Positions 1 through 10,156 of a stretch of 64,000 nucleotides of DNA are shown here, in pieces. Numbering within the stretch: the first letter of the stretch is position 1; each line of letters begins with the position of its first letter. The translations under genes and the position numbers were made by a program. The DNA lies in assembly GCF_003075525.1 (NCBI RefSeq), contig NZ_QDDR01000001.1, positions 62,001-126,000 of the forward strand, written 5' to 3'. The notes beneath the pieces were generated by a model. That model ran no database searches. It was not told where the DNA came from and saw only the letters and a program-made list of their open reading frames with translations. This stretch comes from Pararhodobacter aggregans (GTDB taxonomy: Bacteria; Pseudomonadota; Alphaproteobacteria; Rhodobacterales; Rhodobacteraceae).

Positions 1-625
1 GCTCGCGGTAGAACAGATGCGAGCCGAACTGGGCGGTGCGGTGAAAGCTCTGCGCCCAGCGGGGCCGCACGCCGGTGGTGTGGAAATGCGTGGCGCCATC
101 GGTCAGTTCGCGCGGCGCGCCCGAGAGCATGATCTGGGCGATGGCATTGGCCAGACGGCGGGCCGAGGGTTCGACCATCTCGCGCGAGCGGCCGTTGCAG
201 GCATAGGAGAACTGGCAGGCGTTCAGATGCTCGGCGTTCTGGTGGACCACGCCGCAGACGCTGTCGGGATAATTCGGCAGGTCGACGCGGTTCAGGATCA
301 CCTCGGCCACGGCGAACTGGCCATAGACATCCTCGCCGCGGGCCTCGTGATAGATCGCCTCGGCCAGGCATTGCACCGGGGTGTCGTTCGACTGCGGCAT
401 CTCCATCAGATAGCTGGCGTCGTAGCGCAGGATATCGGCGGGGTTGTCGAAGGGCGTGGTCGCCCGGCTGACCAGCGAGGAGCTGACCCCGCGCATCGCC
501 TCGCGTTCGGCGCTGAAGGCCAGCGCGAGCGACTGCTCGAGCGGCAGGTCGGCGGCGGCGCTCTGCGCCGCAAGGGTCAGGGCAAGCGCGGTCCCGAAGG
601 CCGCGAGCCGGTTCACGATTCCCAT
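1..625 (-). CDS. SleB-type cell wall hydrolase (3' end cut by window edge)
   Basis: The minus-strand reading frame starts MGIVNRLAAFGTALALTLAA, a clear signal peptide with an AxA-type end near residue 25, so the product is exported. About 60 residues of linker follow, then a segment containing CLAEAIYHEARGEDVYGQ, AEVILNRV, YPDSVCGVV and CQFSYACNG. These are the signature blocks of the Hydrolase_2/SleB-CwlJ fold, including the putative catalytic Glu in the EAIYHEARGE block. Family members are peptidoglycan hydrolases or lytic transglycosylases. About 208 residues are visible and the C-terminus lies left of the window. ATG at 625 was chosen because an AGGA sits about 9 bases upstream; an in-frame ATG at 634 is possible. 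In Gram-negative alphaproteobacteria a housekeeping wall-remodelling role is more likely than germination. Confidence 0.85.
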   Translation of the reverse strand, partial: MGIVNRLAAFGTALALTLAAQSAAADLPLEQSLALAFSAEREAMRGVSSSLVSRATTPFDNPADILRYDASYLMEMPQSNDTPVQCLAEAIYHEARGEDVYGQFAVAEVILNRVDLPNYPDSVCGVVHQNAEHLNACQFSYACNGRSREMVEPSARRLANAIAQIMLSGAPRELTDGATHFHTTGVRPRWAQSFHRTAQFGSHLFYRE

Positions 626-928
626 ACCGTCCATCCTATGTCAGCCGAGGGCAGCACGAAGGCCATGCCAAAGGCGTCCGGTGTGCCGCCAGGATGCGGC
701 ATCTTCTGTGTCGTTTTATGTCGTTTTCGCGACGAAGGCGGCCCGGTGTCCCCCCCTGGCACGCCGTTCATCTGCCCATCGATTAGCGCAAAACGCGCTC
801 CAAGTCCACAATATGACTGGGTTTTCCCCGGGTGCCCCCCGGCGGCCGATGCCGCGCCGCCGCATGGCGGGGTCACCCCCGCCCGAGTCGCGGCGAATTT
901 CCCGCAAGATTCAACGGCTGAACGTCAG
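626..928. other. Intergenic region between the wall hydrolase and the PPDK-like gene
   Basis: This stretch of about 300 bases lies between the start of the hydrolase gene and the stop of the dikinase gene, both on the minus strand. It must carry the hydrolase promoter, but no convincing -35/-10 pair could be assigned. Visible structure: TGTCGTTTT occurs twice within about 20 bases near 708-728, and AGCGC-aaaac-GCGCT forms a small dyad at 785-799. An ORF on the minus strand (613-876) has no recognisable motif and is not believed. Confidence 0.5.
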
Positions 929-3496
<2,568 letters not shown>

Positions 3497-3622
3497 GGGG
3501 CCCTCCGTTCGCGGCGCAGGATAGTCCTGTCGCGCCACCGTGCAAGCGCAGAAATCCGGGCGGTGGGCGGCAAGCCTCGTGCGCGACTGGGCGGCAATCC
3601 GCCGCCGGTCGGCCGCCGCGGC

Positions 3623-3647
3623 GGAACCGGGGCCGGGCTGGGGGGTT
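3623..3647 (+). promoter_or_regulatory. Candidate EcfG-type promoter for the DUF1236 gene
   Basis: GGAAC at 3623-3627 is followed after 16 bases by GGTT at 3644-3647. The EcfG consensus is GGAAC-N16/17-CGTT, so this matches the -35 fully and the -10 at three of four bases. It lies 54 bases upstream of the gene start, and stronger versions of the motif sit upstream of neighbouring genes. Confidence 0.45.
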
Positions 3648-3701
3648 TCCCTGCCAGACCGGCGGGCGAAAGCGACCCGCCCAAGGAAGTTGGAGAAGAC
3701 C

Positions 3702-4358
3702 ATGAATGCCAAGATGCTGACCCTCGCCACCGTATCGGTTGCCGCCCTTGCCGCCTCGTCCATGGGCGCCGCCGCGGCGACTGCCGCCGCCTCGGCCGAC
3801 CTGAACCTGCGCGCGGGCCCGGGGCCCGAGTTCCGCATCCTGAGTGTCATCCAGAACGGCGAGAGCGTCACCGTCGACGGCTGCCTCGCCACGCAGGAAT
3901 GGTGCGAAGTGCAGACCGCTTCGGGCACCGGCTGGGCCTATGCGCCCTATCTGATGTTCGACGAAGCGGGCGAGCGGAAGCCGCTGGCGCAGGTCACCTC
4001 GCAGACCGTGACGGTGATCGAGGACACCAGCCCCCGTGACGAGGCGACGCTGATCGCCGGCGGCATCGGCGCCGTGGCGGGCGCGCTGATCGCCGGCCCG
4101 ATCGGCGCCATCGCCGGTGGCATGGCGACCGGGATCGCGGCCAATGCCTCGGTCGACCCCGAGGTCGAGGTCTATGTGCGCAACAACCCCGTGCAGCCGG
4201 TCTTCCTGTCGGGCGAAGCGGTGGTCGGCGCTCAGGTGCCGGCGGATGTGACGATCTATGAAGTGCCCGACAACCAGAACGTCGCCTATCTGAACATCAA
4301 CGGCGACACCGTGCTGGTCGACCGTTCCGACATGCGCGTGATCGGCGTCATGCGCTGA
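3702..4358 (+). CDS. Exported SH3/DUF1236 domain protein
   Basis: 218 residues. A signal peptide ends near residue 25 (ATVSVAALAASSMGAAAA). A bacterial SH3 domain follows (ADLNLRAGPGPEFRILSVI through GTGWAYAPYL), then a glycine-zipper hydrophobic stretch (LIAGGIGAVAGALIAGPIGA), and a C-terminal DUF1236-type module (YEVPDNQNVAYLNINGDTVL ... RSDMRVIGVMR). SH3 domains of this kind bind wall or protein ligands, so a periplasmic role is inferred; no enzymatic function is visible. ATG 3702 was chosen because GGAG lies 6-10 bases upstream and the signal peptide begins there. An EcfG-like promoter lies upstream and a strong hairpin downstream, so it appears monocistronic and stress-regulated. Confidence 0.8.
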   Translation: MNAKMLTLATVSVAALAASSMGAAAATAAASADLNLRAGPGPEFRILSVIQNGESVTVDGCLATQEWCEVQTASGTGWAYAPYLMFDEAGERKPLAQVTSQTVTVIEDTSPRDEATLIAGGIGAVAGALIAGPIGAIAGGMATGIAANASVDPEVEVYVRNNPVQPVFLSGEAVVGAQVPADVTIYEVPDNQNVAYLNINGDTVLVDRSDMRVIGVMR

Positions 4359-4390
4359 TCCCAGAGCCTGCAGGACCCGGAATCCGGTCC

Positions 4391-4420
4391 GGGCGCGGCC
4401 CCCTTTGCGGGGTCGCGCCC
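4391..4420 (+). terminator. Terminator-like hairpin after the DUF1236 gene
   Basis: GGGCGCGGCCCC (4391-4402) pairs with GGGGTCGCGCCC (4409-4420): a 12-bp stem with one G-T pair and a 6-base loop. It lacks a proper T-run, so efficiency is uncertain. Confidence 0.55.
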
Positions 4421-4466
4421 TTCCGGCATTGTCGCAACAAGTATTTGATTTCAAAAAAATATTCTG

Positions 4467-4499
4467 CCGATTTTTTGCCCCGTCGCGATAAAAAATCGG
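4467..4499. repeat. AT-rich inverted repeat upstream of the PRC-barrel gene
   Basis: CCGATTTTTT (4467-4476) and AAAAAATCGG (4490-4499) are perfect 10-bp inverted arms around 13 bases. It is strikingly AT-rich for this genome. The last two bases of the right arm are the GG of the EcfG -35 element GGAAC (4498-4502), so the dyad abuts and slightly overlaps the promoter. Confidence 0.6.
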
Positions 4500-4522
4500 A
4501 ACCGAACCTGCCGCGGGACGTT
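4498..4522 (+). promoter_or_regulatory. EcfG-type promoter of the PRC-barrel gene
   Basis: GGAAC (4498-4502), 16 bases, CGTT (4519-4522): a full match to the alphaproteobacterial general stress sigma factor consensus, 45 bases upstream of the start codon. The cognate sigma gene ecfG lies about 4 kb downstream. Confidence 0.75.
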
Positions 4523-4567
4523 TTCCTCCCAGAGACGCACCAAGCGTCACAACGACAGGAGATGACG

Positions 4568-5317
4568 ATGCAGATGCAACCGAAAAAACTCTTCCCGTTC
4601 ATGCTGGCCCTGGCGGTGACCGCCGGTTCGACCGCGGTCTATGCGCAATCGGCCACCGTGGGCGGCACCGTCGATGGCGCCACCAGCGCCGTGACCGATG
4701 CGACCGGCGGCGCGACCGCCGATGCGACCGGCAGCGCCAACACCCAAGCCTGTGCGGCGGGCGCCGATTGCGCTGATGCCGATGCCTCGGCCCAGGCCGA
4801 TGCCACGATGGAGAGCGGTTCGACCATGCCGATGGGCGATGCCTCGGCCACGGCCTCGGGCGACACGACCCTGCCGATGGGCGATTCCTCGGCCACCGCC
4901 TCGGGCGACACGACCATGCCGATGGGTGATTCCTCGGCCACCGCTTCGGGCGAAAGCACCATGCCGATGGGCGATGCCGATCCCGCGGCCACCGCGTCGA
5001 GCGATCTGACCGACGAGGGTGAAACGCTGGTCGATGTGGCCTCGGTTGCTGAACTCGACACGCTGATCGGTGCGCGTGCCTATGACGCGAATGCCGAATG
5101 GGTCGGCGAAATCAGCGCCGTGCTCCCGGCTGACGCCGAAGGCAACGAAGAGCGCTTCGTGATCGACGTCGGCGGCTTCCTCGGCATCGGTGAAAAGCCG
5201 GTGGCCCTGACGGCCGATGACCTGCGGGTCGCGGTGGATGCGGAAGGCGACGTGGAACATGTCGTCGTGGCCCGCACCCAGGCCGAGCTCGAGGCCATGC
5301 CGGAAGTCGAAATGTAA
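4568..5317 (+). CDS. Exported PRC-barrel protein with 15-residue repeats
   Basis: 249 residues. Signal peptide ending VYAQS near residue 25, then a low-complexity Ala/Thr/Asp-rich spacer, then three tandem copies of a 15-residue unit of the type MPMGDSSATASGDTT plus a partial fourth (residues about 87-136). The C-terminal third is a PRC-barrel (LIGARAYDANAEWVGEISAV ... RFVIDVGGFLGIGEKPVAL). PRC-barrels occur in RNA-processing and photosynthetic reaction-centre proteins and in many stress-induced envelope proteins; here an envelope stress role is inferred from export and the EcfG-type promoter. ATG 4568 was preferred to 4562 because AGGAG (4557-4561) is correctly spaced only from 4568. The acidic repeat probably works as a flexible linker. 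Confidence 0.85.
   Translation: MQMQPKKLFPFMLALAVTAGSTAVYAQSATVGGTVDGATSAVTDATGGATADATGSANTQACAAGADCADADASAQADATMESGSTMPMGDASATASGDTTLPMGDSSATASGDTTMPMGDSSATASGESTMPMGDADPAATASSDLTDEGETLVDVASVAELDTLIGARAYDANAEWVGEISAVLPADAEGNEERFVIDVGGFLGIGEKPVALTADDLRVAVDAEGDVEHVVVARTQAELEAMPEVEM
4826..4975 (+). repeat. 45-bp in-frame tandem repeat
   Basis: Units start at 4826, 4871, 4916 and 4961 (last one partial). Each encodes M/L-P-M-G-D followed by a Ser/Ala/Thr/Gly/Asp run. The copies are nearly identical at DNA level, as expected of a recently amplified, length-variable coding repeat. Confidence 0.85.
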
Positions 5318-5340
5318 TCCGGTCTATCACCGACCTTGCG

Positions 5341-5365
5341 CGGGGCCCTTCGGGGCCCCGTCTTT
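5341..5365 (+). terminator. Terminator after the PRC-barrel gene
   Basis: CGGGGCCC-TTCG-GGGCCCCG forms an 8-bp stem with a UUCG tetraloop, followed by TCTTT. Position and form fit an intrinsic terminator. Confidence 0.75.
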
Positions 5366-5413
5366 CGTATATGCTGGCGATTCTCCTCTCTCTTTTTTCC
5401 TGGCCCCATCAGC

Positions 5414-5447
5414 CCGCCAATCCTTAACCCCCGCCAATCCTTAACCC
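5414..5447. repeat. 17-bp perfect tandem duplication
   Basis: CCGCCAATCCTTAACCC occurs at 5414-5430 and again at 5431-5447 with no gap, ending 13 bases before the transporter start codon. It may be a slippage duplication in the leader; no known operator was recognised. Confidence 0.8.
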
Positions 5448-5460
5448 CGAGGTCCGGACC

Positions 5461-6498
5461 ATGACGGAATTTCTGCGCAACCGCTGGCCCGAGACGGTCC
5501 TCGCCGTGCTGGCCCTCGCCTGGGCCCTGAAAGTGGCCGAGGCGGTGATGGCGCCCTTGGTGCTGGCTTTCGTCACCGCGCTGGTGCTGACGCCGATCAT
5601 GAATGTGCAAAAACGCCTCGGTCTGCGCCCCTCGATCGCGGCCACGATCACGCTGCTGCTGACGCTGGGTTTCGTCGCGGCCATCGTGCTGACGCTGCAG
5701 CCCTGGGTGGTCGAGATCGTCGACGCCTGGCCGCGGGTCGCGCGCGAGCTGCGCTCGGCCATGCTGGATGTGCGCTACAGCCTCAGCGGGCTGATCGACG
5801 CGCAGCGCGAGGTGATCGAGGCGATCGCCCCCGAGGCCGGGGCCGGTTCGGGGGGCAGCGCCGCCGAGGGCGCGGCGGCGGCGCTGCCGTCGCTGGCCGA
5901 TGCGGCCTGGATGGCGCCGGCGCTGGGGGCGCAGATCCTGATCTTCCTGGGCGGGCTGTTCTTCTTCCTGATGGGCAAGGACCGGGTCTATGACTGGGCG
6001 CAGATCGCGGGCTTCCGGCCGGGCGATTTCCGCCGGGCCGAGGCGCGCGTCGCCAGCTATTTCGGCGCGGTGACGCTGATAAACGTCGCGCTGGCCACGG
6101 CGGTAGGGCTGGCGCTGGCCGCCTATGGACTGCCCGGCGCGCCGGTCTGGGGCGTGGTGGCGGGGATGGCGAATTTCGTCATCTACCTGGGGCCGGCGGT
6201 GACCGCGGCGATGCTGCTGCTGGCCGGGACGGTGGCTTTCGACGGGGTGGCGGCGGTGGCGCCGATGCTGATCTATCTGGGCATCAACCTGATGGAGGCG
6301 CAATTCGTCACGCCGATGGTGATCGGCCAGCGCATGCGGCTCGATCCCTTGCTGGTCTTCCTGTCGCTGACGCTGTGGTTGTGGCTCTGGGGGCCGATCG
6401 GCGGCATCGTCGCCATCCCGCTGGTGCTGTGGGTGCAATCGCTGTGGAACGACGCCATGGCCCATGCCAGGCAGGAACCCCACCGCCTGCTGGTCTGA
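5461..6498 (+). CDS. AI-2E family (PerM/TqsA-type) membrane permease
   Basis: 345 residues with several hydrophobic segments: paired helices at the N-terminus (about 10-85), a soluble middle region with VEIVDAWPRVARELRSAML, and a C-terminal helical bundle from about residue 155. Conserved family features include the PSIAATITLLLTLGFVAAIV helix and the C-terminal TPMVIGQRMRLDPLLVFLSL segment followed by WGPIGGIVAIPLVLW. Members export or import small molecules (TqsA affects AI-2; others act as Na+/H+ antiporters), so the substrate cannot be named. It is monocistronic and convergent with the stress kinase gene, sharing a terminator. Confidence 0.85.
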   Translation: MTEFLRNRWPETVLAVLALAWALKVAEAVMAPLVLAFVTALVLTPIMNVQKRLGLRPSIAATITLLLTLGFVAAIVLTLQPWVVEIVDAWPRVARELRSAMLDVRYSLSGLIDAQREVIEAIAPEAGAGSGGSAAEGAAAALPSLADAAWMAPALGAQILIFLGGLFFFLMGKDRVYDWAQIAGFRPGDFRRAEARVASYFGAVTLINVALATAVGLALAAYGLPGAPVWGVVAGMANFVIYLGPAVTAAMLLLAGTVAFDGVAAVAPMLIYLGINLMEAQFVTPMVIGQRMRLDPLLVFLSLTLWLWLWGPIGGIVAIPLVLWVQSLWNDAMAHARQEPHRLLV

Positions 6499-6532
6499 GG
6501 GCGGCCGCGCCTGGCCTTTCCCGCAACGAAAA

Positions 6533-6566
6533 GGGCCGCGCGGTTGATCGCCGCGCGGCCCTTTTT
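6533..6566. terminator. Terminator between convergent transporter and kinase genes
   Basis: GGGCCGCGCGG (6533-6543) and CCGCGCGGCCC (6551-6561) form a perfect 11-bp stem with a 7-base loop, followed on the plus strand by five Ts (6562-6566). The minus-strand T-run is short (AA at 6531-6532), so it acts best for the transporter gene. Confidence 0.85.
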
Positions 6567-6582
6567 CCGTGTCGTCCGCTGC

Positions 6583-8361
6583 TTACCCGGCCGGTTTCGG
6601 CGCGCTGCCCTCGGCCTCGACATCGTGCAGATTCGCGTCCTGGGACTGGGGGTTGAAGGTGTCCGCTTCGAAGGTCAGGCGGAAATCGTACCAATCCTCG
6701 CTGACATCGGTGACCACCGTGCCGCCGATCTGCGTGGCGAAGCCCGCGATCAGCGACCGCCCCAGCCCCGAGCCCGAGACCTGATCGGGCGCCAGGAAGG
6801 GGGTGCCCCGGGTGTTGGCGATGCGCAGCACGGCGGTGTTCTGGCCGCTCGCGTTCAGGCCCTCGGCGGTCAGGGCGATGTCGAGCGTCGCCTCGCCATT
6901 CTCCAGCCGCCCCATGTATTTGAGCGCGTTGGTCACCGCCTCCGAGGCCATCAGGAGCAGCGGCACCGCCTGGTCGGGATAGAGCTGGACCGGCGCGTAG
7001 CTCTGGTTGATGGTGATCAGCCGGTCATCGGTCAGCCCGGCCGAGATGGTCGAGGCGATGACCGAATTCAGCAGCTCGTCCGCCGCCACCTGACCGCTGG
7101 TCGGCCCGGAATAGAGCGCGCGGTGCACCGAGGCGATGGACATGACCCGCATCTGCACCTCTTTCAGGGTGCGGCGGGCCTCGGGCGTGGAGGCGCGGCG
7201 GATCTTCAGGTTCACGATCGAGGCGATGAGCTGAAGGTTGTTCTTCACCCGGTGGTGTACCTCCTTCAGCAGCACGTTCTTCTCGTGGACCATGTTCTCC
7301 AGTTCGGCCTCGTCCTGGACCAGCCGGTTGGCCAGGTCGGTCCAGACCTCGTCGATCTCGGCCAGTTCCTGCGACAGGCGGCCGCTCGGGGCCAGCGTCT
7401 CGATCCGGCGCGAGGTGGAGAATTCGGTCATGTTGCGCCGCAGGTGGCGGATGTGGCGGATGACCAGCGCATTGACCGCGCCCATCGCCACCACCAGCCC
7501 GACCATCAGCATCAGCACCGGGAACAGGATGGGCGACAGGCGCGTCCAGCCCAGCGTCGGCCGTGGCCAGCTGCCCAGCGCATGCACCACGCCGGGGATG
7601 ATCGGCACCACGGCAAAGATCCGCTGCTCGCCCGAGGCGGTGCGGCCGCTGAAGGAATACTGCCGGTTGGTGACCAGCGACGGCAGGGTACGCCCGACCG
7701 GCACCATCTCGGCGACATCGCCGAAATCGCCGCCGGTCGACAGGACCTCGCCCTCGGCGTTGAAGGTCAGCACGTCGAGATTGGCCTCAAGGGTCGAGCT
7801 GCCGGGAATGCCGAAGATGCGCGAATGCGGGACCGACACCAGGACGAAGCCCGCGTAAGCGCCGTTGATCTGCACCGGCGCCGCCGAGACGATCACCGAG
7901 GTGCCGCTGATCGCGCCGAAGCCCGAGGCCATGACCACCGGCTGACGGTCACGGTTGATGACCGGATAGAGCAGACCCTCGGTCATGTCGCGCCCGACAT
8001 CGGCCGAGGCGCAGCGCAGGATCCCGTCGGCATCGGCATAGCCGGCGAAGGAGAATTGCGGCGTGGCGCGGACCACGTTGACGAACATCTCCGAACAGCC
8101 GTCCGCCGCGCCGCCATCGGCCGCGACATGCGCCGCCAGCGTCGCCACCGCGCCCCCCGCGGCCGAGATGGCCAGGGCCTCGCCCGCCGCCGCTTCGGCG
8201 GTCGAGGTCAGCAGCGCAGCCTCGACGCGGCGTTGTTCATCCGCGCCGATCTGCACCGCCTGATAGACGGCAATGGCCCCGATCGGCATCAGCGCGATGG
8301 CCAGAGTCCCCGCCACCCGGGCCGCGAGCCCGCGGAACGGCCACCACGACCCGCCGCTCAC
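6583..8361 (-). CDS. HisKA_2-type sensor histidine kinase of the general stress response
   Basis: 592 residues. A transmembrane helix (about 12-34), a periplasmic sensor region of about 240 residues, a second helix (about 278-303), a linker with helical signalling region, then the HisKA_2 dimerisation domain with EVHHRVKNNLQLIASIVNLK (phosphoacceptor His369/370). The ATPase domain follows (MASEAVTNALKYMG N-box, SGSGLGRSLI G-box). Kinases with HRxxN-type boxes of this family phosphorylate PhyR. The GTG start overlaps the ecfG stop by four bases (GTGA), so it is translationally coupled to ecfG and most likely feeds the PhyR encoded divergently at 9193. The stimulus is not deducible: the periplasmic region is Cache-like in size but has no motif recognised with certainty. 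Confidence 0.88.
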   Translation of the reverse strand: MSGGSWWPFRGLAARVAGTLAIALMPIGAIAVYQAVQIGADEQRRVEAALLTSTAEAAAGEALAISAAGGAVATLAAHVAADGGAADGCSEMFVNVVRATPQFSFAGYADADGILRCASADVGRDMTEGLLYPVINRDRQPVVMASGFGAISGTSVIVSAAPVQINGAYAGFVLVSVPHSRIFGIPGSSTLEANLDVLTFNAEGEVLSTGGDFGDVAEMVPVGRTLPSLVTNRQYSFSGRTASGEQRIFAVVPIIPGVVHALGSWPRPTLGWTRLSPILFPVLMLMVGLVVAMGAVNALVIRHIRHLRRNMTEFSTSRRIETLAPSGRLSQELAEIDEVWTDLANRLVQDEAELENMVHEKNVLLKEVHHRVKNNLQLIASIVNLKIRRASTPEARRTLKEVQMRVMSIASVHRALYSGPTSGQVAADELLNSVIASTISAGLTDDRLITINQSYAPVQLYPDQAVPLLLMASEAVTNALKYMGRLENGEATLDIALTAEGLNASGQNTAVLRIANTRGTPFLAPDQVSGSGLGRSLIAGFATQIGGTVVTDVSEDWYDFRLTFEADTFNPQSQDANLHDVEAEGSAPKPAG

Positions 8362-8936
8362 GCCGAGAGGCGTCCCTGCGCGCCGGCATTGACGATGGCC
8401 GCCGTCACACGGTCGGTCATGTCAGCATAGCCGGTCTCGCCCGGATGCAGCAGTTCTACCAGCCTGGCCCGGCCACGGTTGGCGCGGCTCTTGATCGTGC
8501 CGACCGCGACGCCGCACATATTGGCCGCTTCCTCGTAGGAAAAGCCCGAGGCGCCGACCAGCGCCAGCGCTTCGCGCTGTTCGACCGGCAGCTGGGCAAA
8601 GGCGTCGAGGAACTCGGCCAGTTGCAGCCGCCCGTCATGCGCGGGCTTGACCGACATCTGCCCGGCGACGATGCCGTCGGGGTCGGCCACCTCGCGCGAG
8701 CGTTTCCGGCGGATGGAATAGAAGGTGTTGCGCAGGATGGTAAAGAGCCAGGCCTGCATGTTGGTGCCGGACTGGAAACTCTCGATGTTCTTCCAGGCCT
8801 TCACCAGGGATTCCTGCACCAGATCGTCCGCTTCCGCGCCGTTTCGGGTGAGCGACAGCGCAAAGGCGCGCATCGGACCCAGATGCGTGACAAGCTCGTC
8901 CCGCGGGTCCTGACTGACGGCAGGGTCAGCTGTCAT
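8358..8936 (-). CDS. ecfG: General stress ECF sigma factor EcfG
   Basis: 192 residues with sigma region 2 (RAFALSLTRNGAEADDLVQE, ESLVKAWKNIESFQSGTNMQ, AWLFTILRNTFYSIRRKRSR) and region 4 (LPVEQREALALVGASGFSYE, VGTIKSRANRGRARL). Length and sequence match the EcfG/sigma-T class that directs RNA polymerase to GGAAC-N16/17-CGTT promoters, several of which lie within 9 kb. Its start overlaps the nepR stop by 11 bases and its stop overlaps the kinase start, giving a coupled nepR-ecfG-kinase operon. Activity is normally held off by NepR and released when phosphorylated PhyR sequesters NepR. ATG 8936 matches known EcfG N-termini. Confidence 0.93.
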   Translation of the reverse strand: MTADPAVSQDPRDELVTHLGPMRAFALSLTRNGAEADDLVQESLVKAWKNIESFQSGTNMQAWLFTILRNTFYSIRRKRSREVADPDGIVAGQMSVKPAHDGRLQLAEFLDAFAQLPVEQREALALVGASGFSYEEAANMCGVAVGTIKSRANRGRARLVELLHPGETGYADMTDRVTAAIVNAGAQGRLSA

Positions 8937-9081
8937 GATGTGTCTCGTCCTGGGTCCTCAACTGGCGGAGCAGATCGAGAAAGCGGTCAGGCACCTTCTC
9001 GCTGGCGCGTTCCTGGAAGGCGCGCCGAAGGTTGTCCGCGATCTGGTCTTCCAGGGCGCTCGATGGTTGTTCATTGTGCAT
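8926..9081 (-). CDS. nepR: NepR anti-sigma factor
   Basis: 51 residues, beginning MHNEQPSSALEDQIADNLRR and containing the family signature KVPDRFLDLLRQL. NepR binds and inhibits EcfG and is captured by phosphorylated PhyR. It is too short for automatic calling and is embedded in a longer open frame; ATG 9081 is the only start giving a normal NepR length. The 3' end overlaps the ecfG start by 11 bases, so translation of inhibitor and sigma factor is coupled. It is transcribed divergently from phyR, from a shared promoter dyad. Confidence 0.9.
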   Translation of the reverse strand: MHNEQPSSALEDQIADNLRRAFQERASEKVPDRFLDLLRQLRTQDETHHDS

Positions 9082-9131
9082 GGGCTTCTCAGGCAACGCG
9101 CCTTCCACTTGCAGATTTTTCACAGACGTTC

Positions 9132-9163
9132 GGAACCAAACACCACACAGCGCGTTTGGTTCC
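9132..9163. promoter_or_regulatory. Palindromic divergent EcfG promoter between nepR and phyR
   Basis: Plus strand: GGAAC (9132-9136)-N16-CGTT (9153-9156), a perfect EcfG promoter toward phyR. Minus strand: GGAAC (9163-9159) with TGTT at 16-base spacing (9142-9139) toward nepR. The two -35 elements lie in a perfect dyad: GGAACCAAAC (9132-9141) and GTTTGGTTCC (9154-9163), so the promoters fully overlap on opposite strands. Confidence 0.85.
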
Positions 9164-9192
9164 AAGAATTTCGCGAAAAGGACTGAAAAAAA

Positions 9193-10005
9193 ATGCCGAC
9201 TGCCCAGAAGGAACAGTTCCTGTCCGTCATCGTCGCCGATCTGCTGCCCTTCCTGCGCCGCTATGCCCGGGCGCTGAGTGGAAGCCAGGCGACCGGTGAC
9301 CGGTACGCGGCGACCACTCTGGAGGCGCTGCTGCTCGACCGGTCGGTCTTTGACGGCGACTATTCCCACAAGGTCGCGCTGTTCAAGGCGTTCCACGCCA
9401 TCTGGTCGTCCTCGGGCGCCCTGACCGAAGGGGCCGAGGACGGGATCACCGCCCGGGCGCAGCGCCATCTGGCGCGTCTGGCGCCGAACACGCGCGAGGT
9501 CCTGCTGCTCAGGACCATCGAGGAATTCACCGATGACGAGATCGCCATCATCATGGACACCACCCCTGATGAGGTGAACGAGCTTTACCGCATCGCGCTG
9601 CGCGACATGGAGGACAGCGTCGCCGGACGGGTGCTTATCATCGAGGACGAGGCGATCATCGCCCTCGATCTGCAATCCATCGTCGCCGACATGGGCCACC
9701 GGATCACCGGCGTGGCGCCCACCCACCGCGCCGCCGTCGATCTGTTCGGCCGCGAGCGTCCCGACCTGATCCTGTCGGACATCCAGCTGGCCGACGGCTC
9801 CTCGGGGATCGAGGCGGTCAACGAGATCCTGAAAAGCGCGGGCGACGTGCCGGTGATCTTCATCACCGCCTTCCCCGAACGCCTGCTGACCGGCGAACGG
9901 CCCGAACCGGCCTTCGTCATCACCAAACCCTATACCGAAGAGCAGGTCCGCTCGGCCGTGAGCCAGGCGATGTTCTTCTCCTCGACCGAGACGCTGCGCG
10001 TCTGA
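9193..10005 (+). CDS. phyR: PhyR, sigma-mimicking stress response regulator
   Basis: 270 residues. The N-terminal half (1-140) imitates ECF sigma regions 2 and 4 (FLRRYARALSGSQATGDRYA; LAPNTREVLLLRTIEEFTDD) without promoter-binding function. The C-terminal half is a receiver domain (RVLIIEDEAIIALDLQSIVA; phospho-Asp196 in LILSDIQLADG; switch Thr in FITAF; Lys in TKPY). When phosphorylated, PhyR binds NepR and frees EcfG. AGGA about 11 bases upstream supports ATG 9193. It is divergent from nepR-ecfG-kinase, sharing the EcfG promoter dyad, which makes the circuit positively autoregulated. Confidence 0.95.
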   Translation: MPTAQKEQFLSVIVADLLPFLRRYARALSGSQATGDRYAATTLEALLLDRSVFDGDYSHKVALFKAFHAIWSSSGALTEGAEDGITARAQRHLARLAPNTREVLLLRTIEEFTDDEIAIIMDTTPDEVNELYRIALRDMEDSVAGRVLIIEDEAIIALDLQSIVADMGHRITGVAPTHRAAVDLFGRERPDLILSDIQLADGSSGIEAVNEILKSAGDVPVIFITAFPERLLTGERPEPAFVITKPYTEEQVRSAVSQAMFFSSTETLRV

Positions 10006-10030
10006 GGACATTTCACGGTTCCCTCGCCTG

Positions 10031-10059
10031 GGCGGCGTCCTTCGGGGCGCCGCCTTTTT
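10031..10059 (+). terminator. phyR terminator
   Basis: GGCGGCGTCC (10031-10040), TTCG loop, GGGCGCCGCC (10045-10054), then TTTTT: a textbook intrinsic terminator 26 bases after the stop. Confidence 0.88.
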
Positions 10060-10090
10060 CGGTTGCTGGCCCGGCCCCGGGGCAGGGACG

Positions 10091-10119
10091 AAAAGACCCC
10101 GCGCCCGGGGAGCGCGGGG
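10091..10119 (-). terminator. dps terminator
   Basis: CCCCGCGC (10097-10104) pairs with GCGCGGGG (10112-10119). Read on the minus strand the stem is followed by TCTTTT, giving an intrinsic terminator for dps about 40 bases after its stop. Confidence 0.75.
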
Positions 10120-10156
10120 CCAGGCCGGACGGGCAGGGCCGGTCAGGGGGCCCGGA

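Noticed and set aside
613-876. Small minus-strand ORF upstream of the wall hydrolase
   Set aside because: No ribosome site, no motif, and it overlaps the hydrolase start in another frame.
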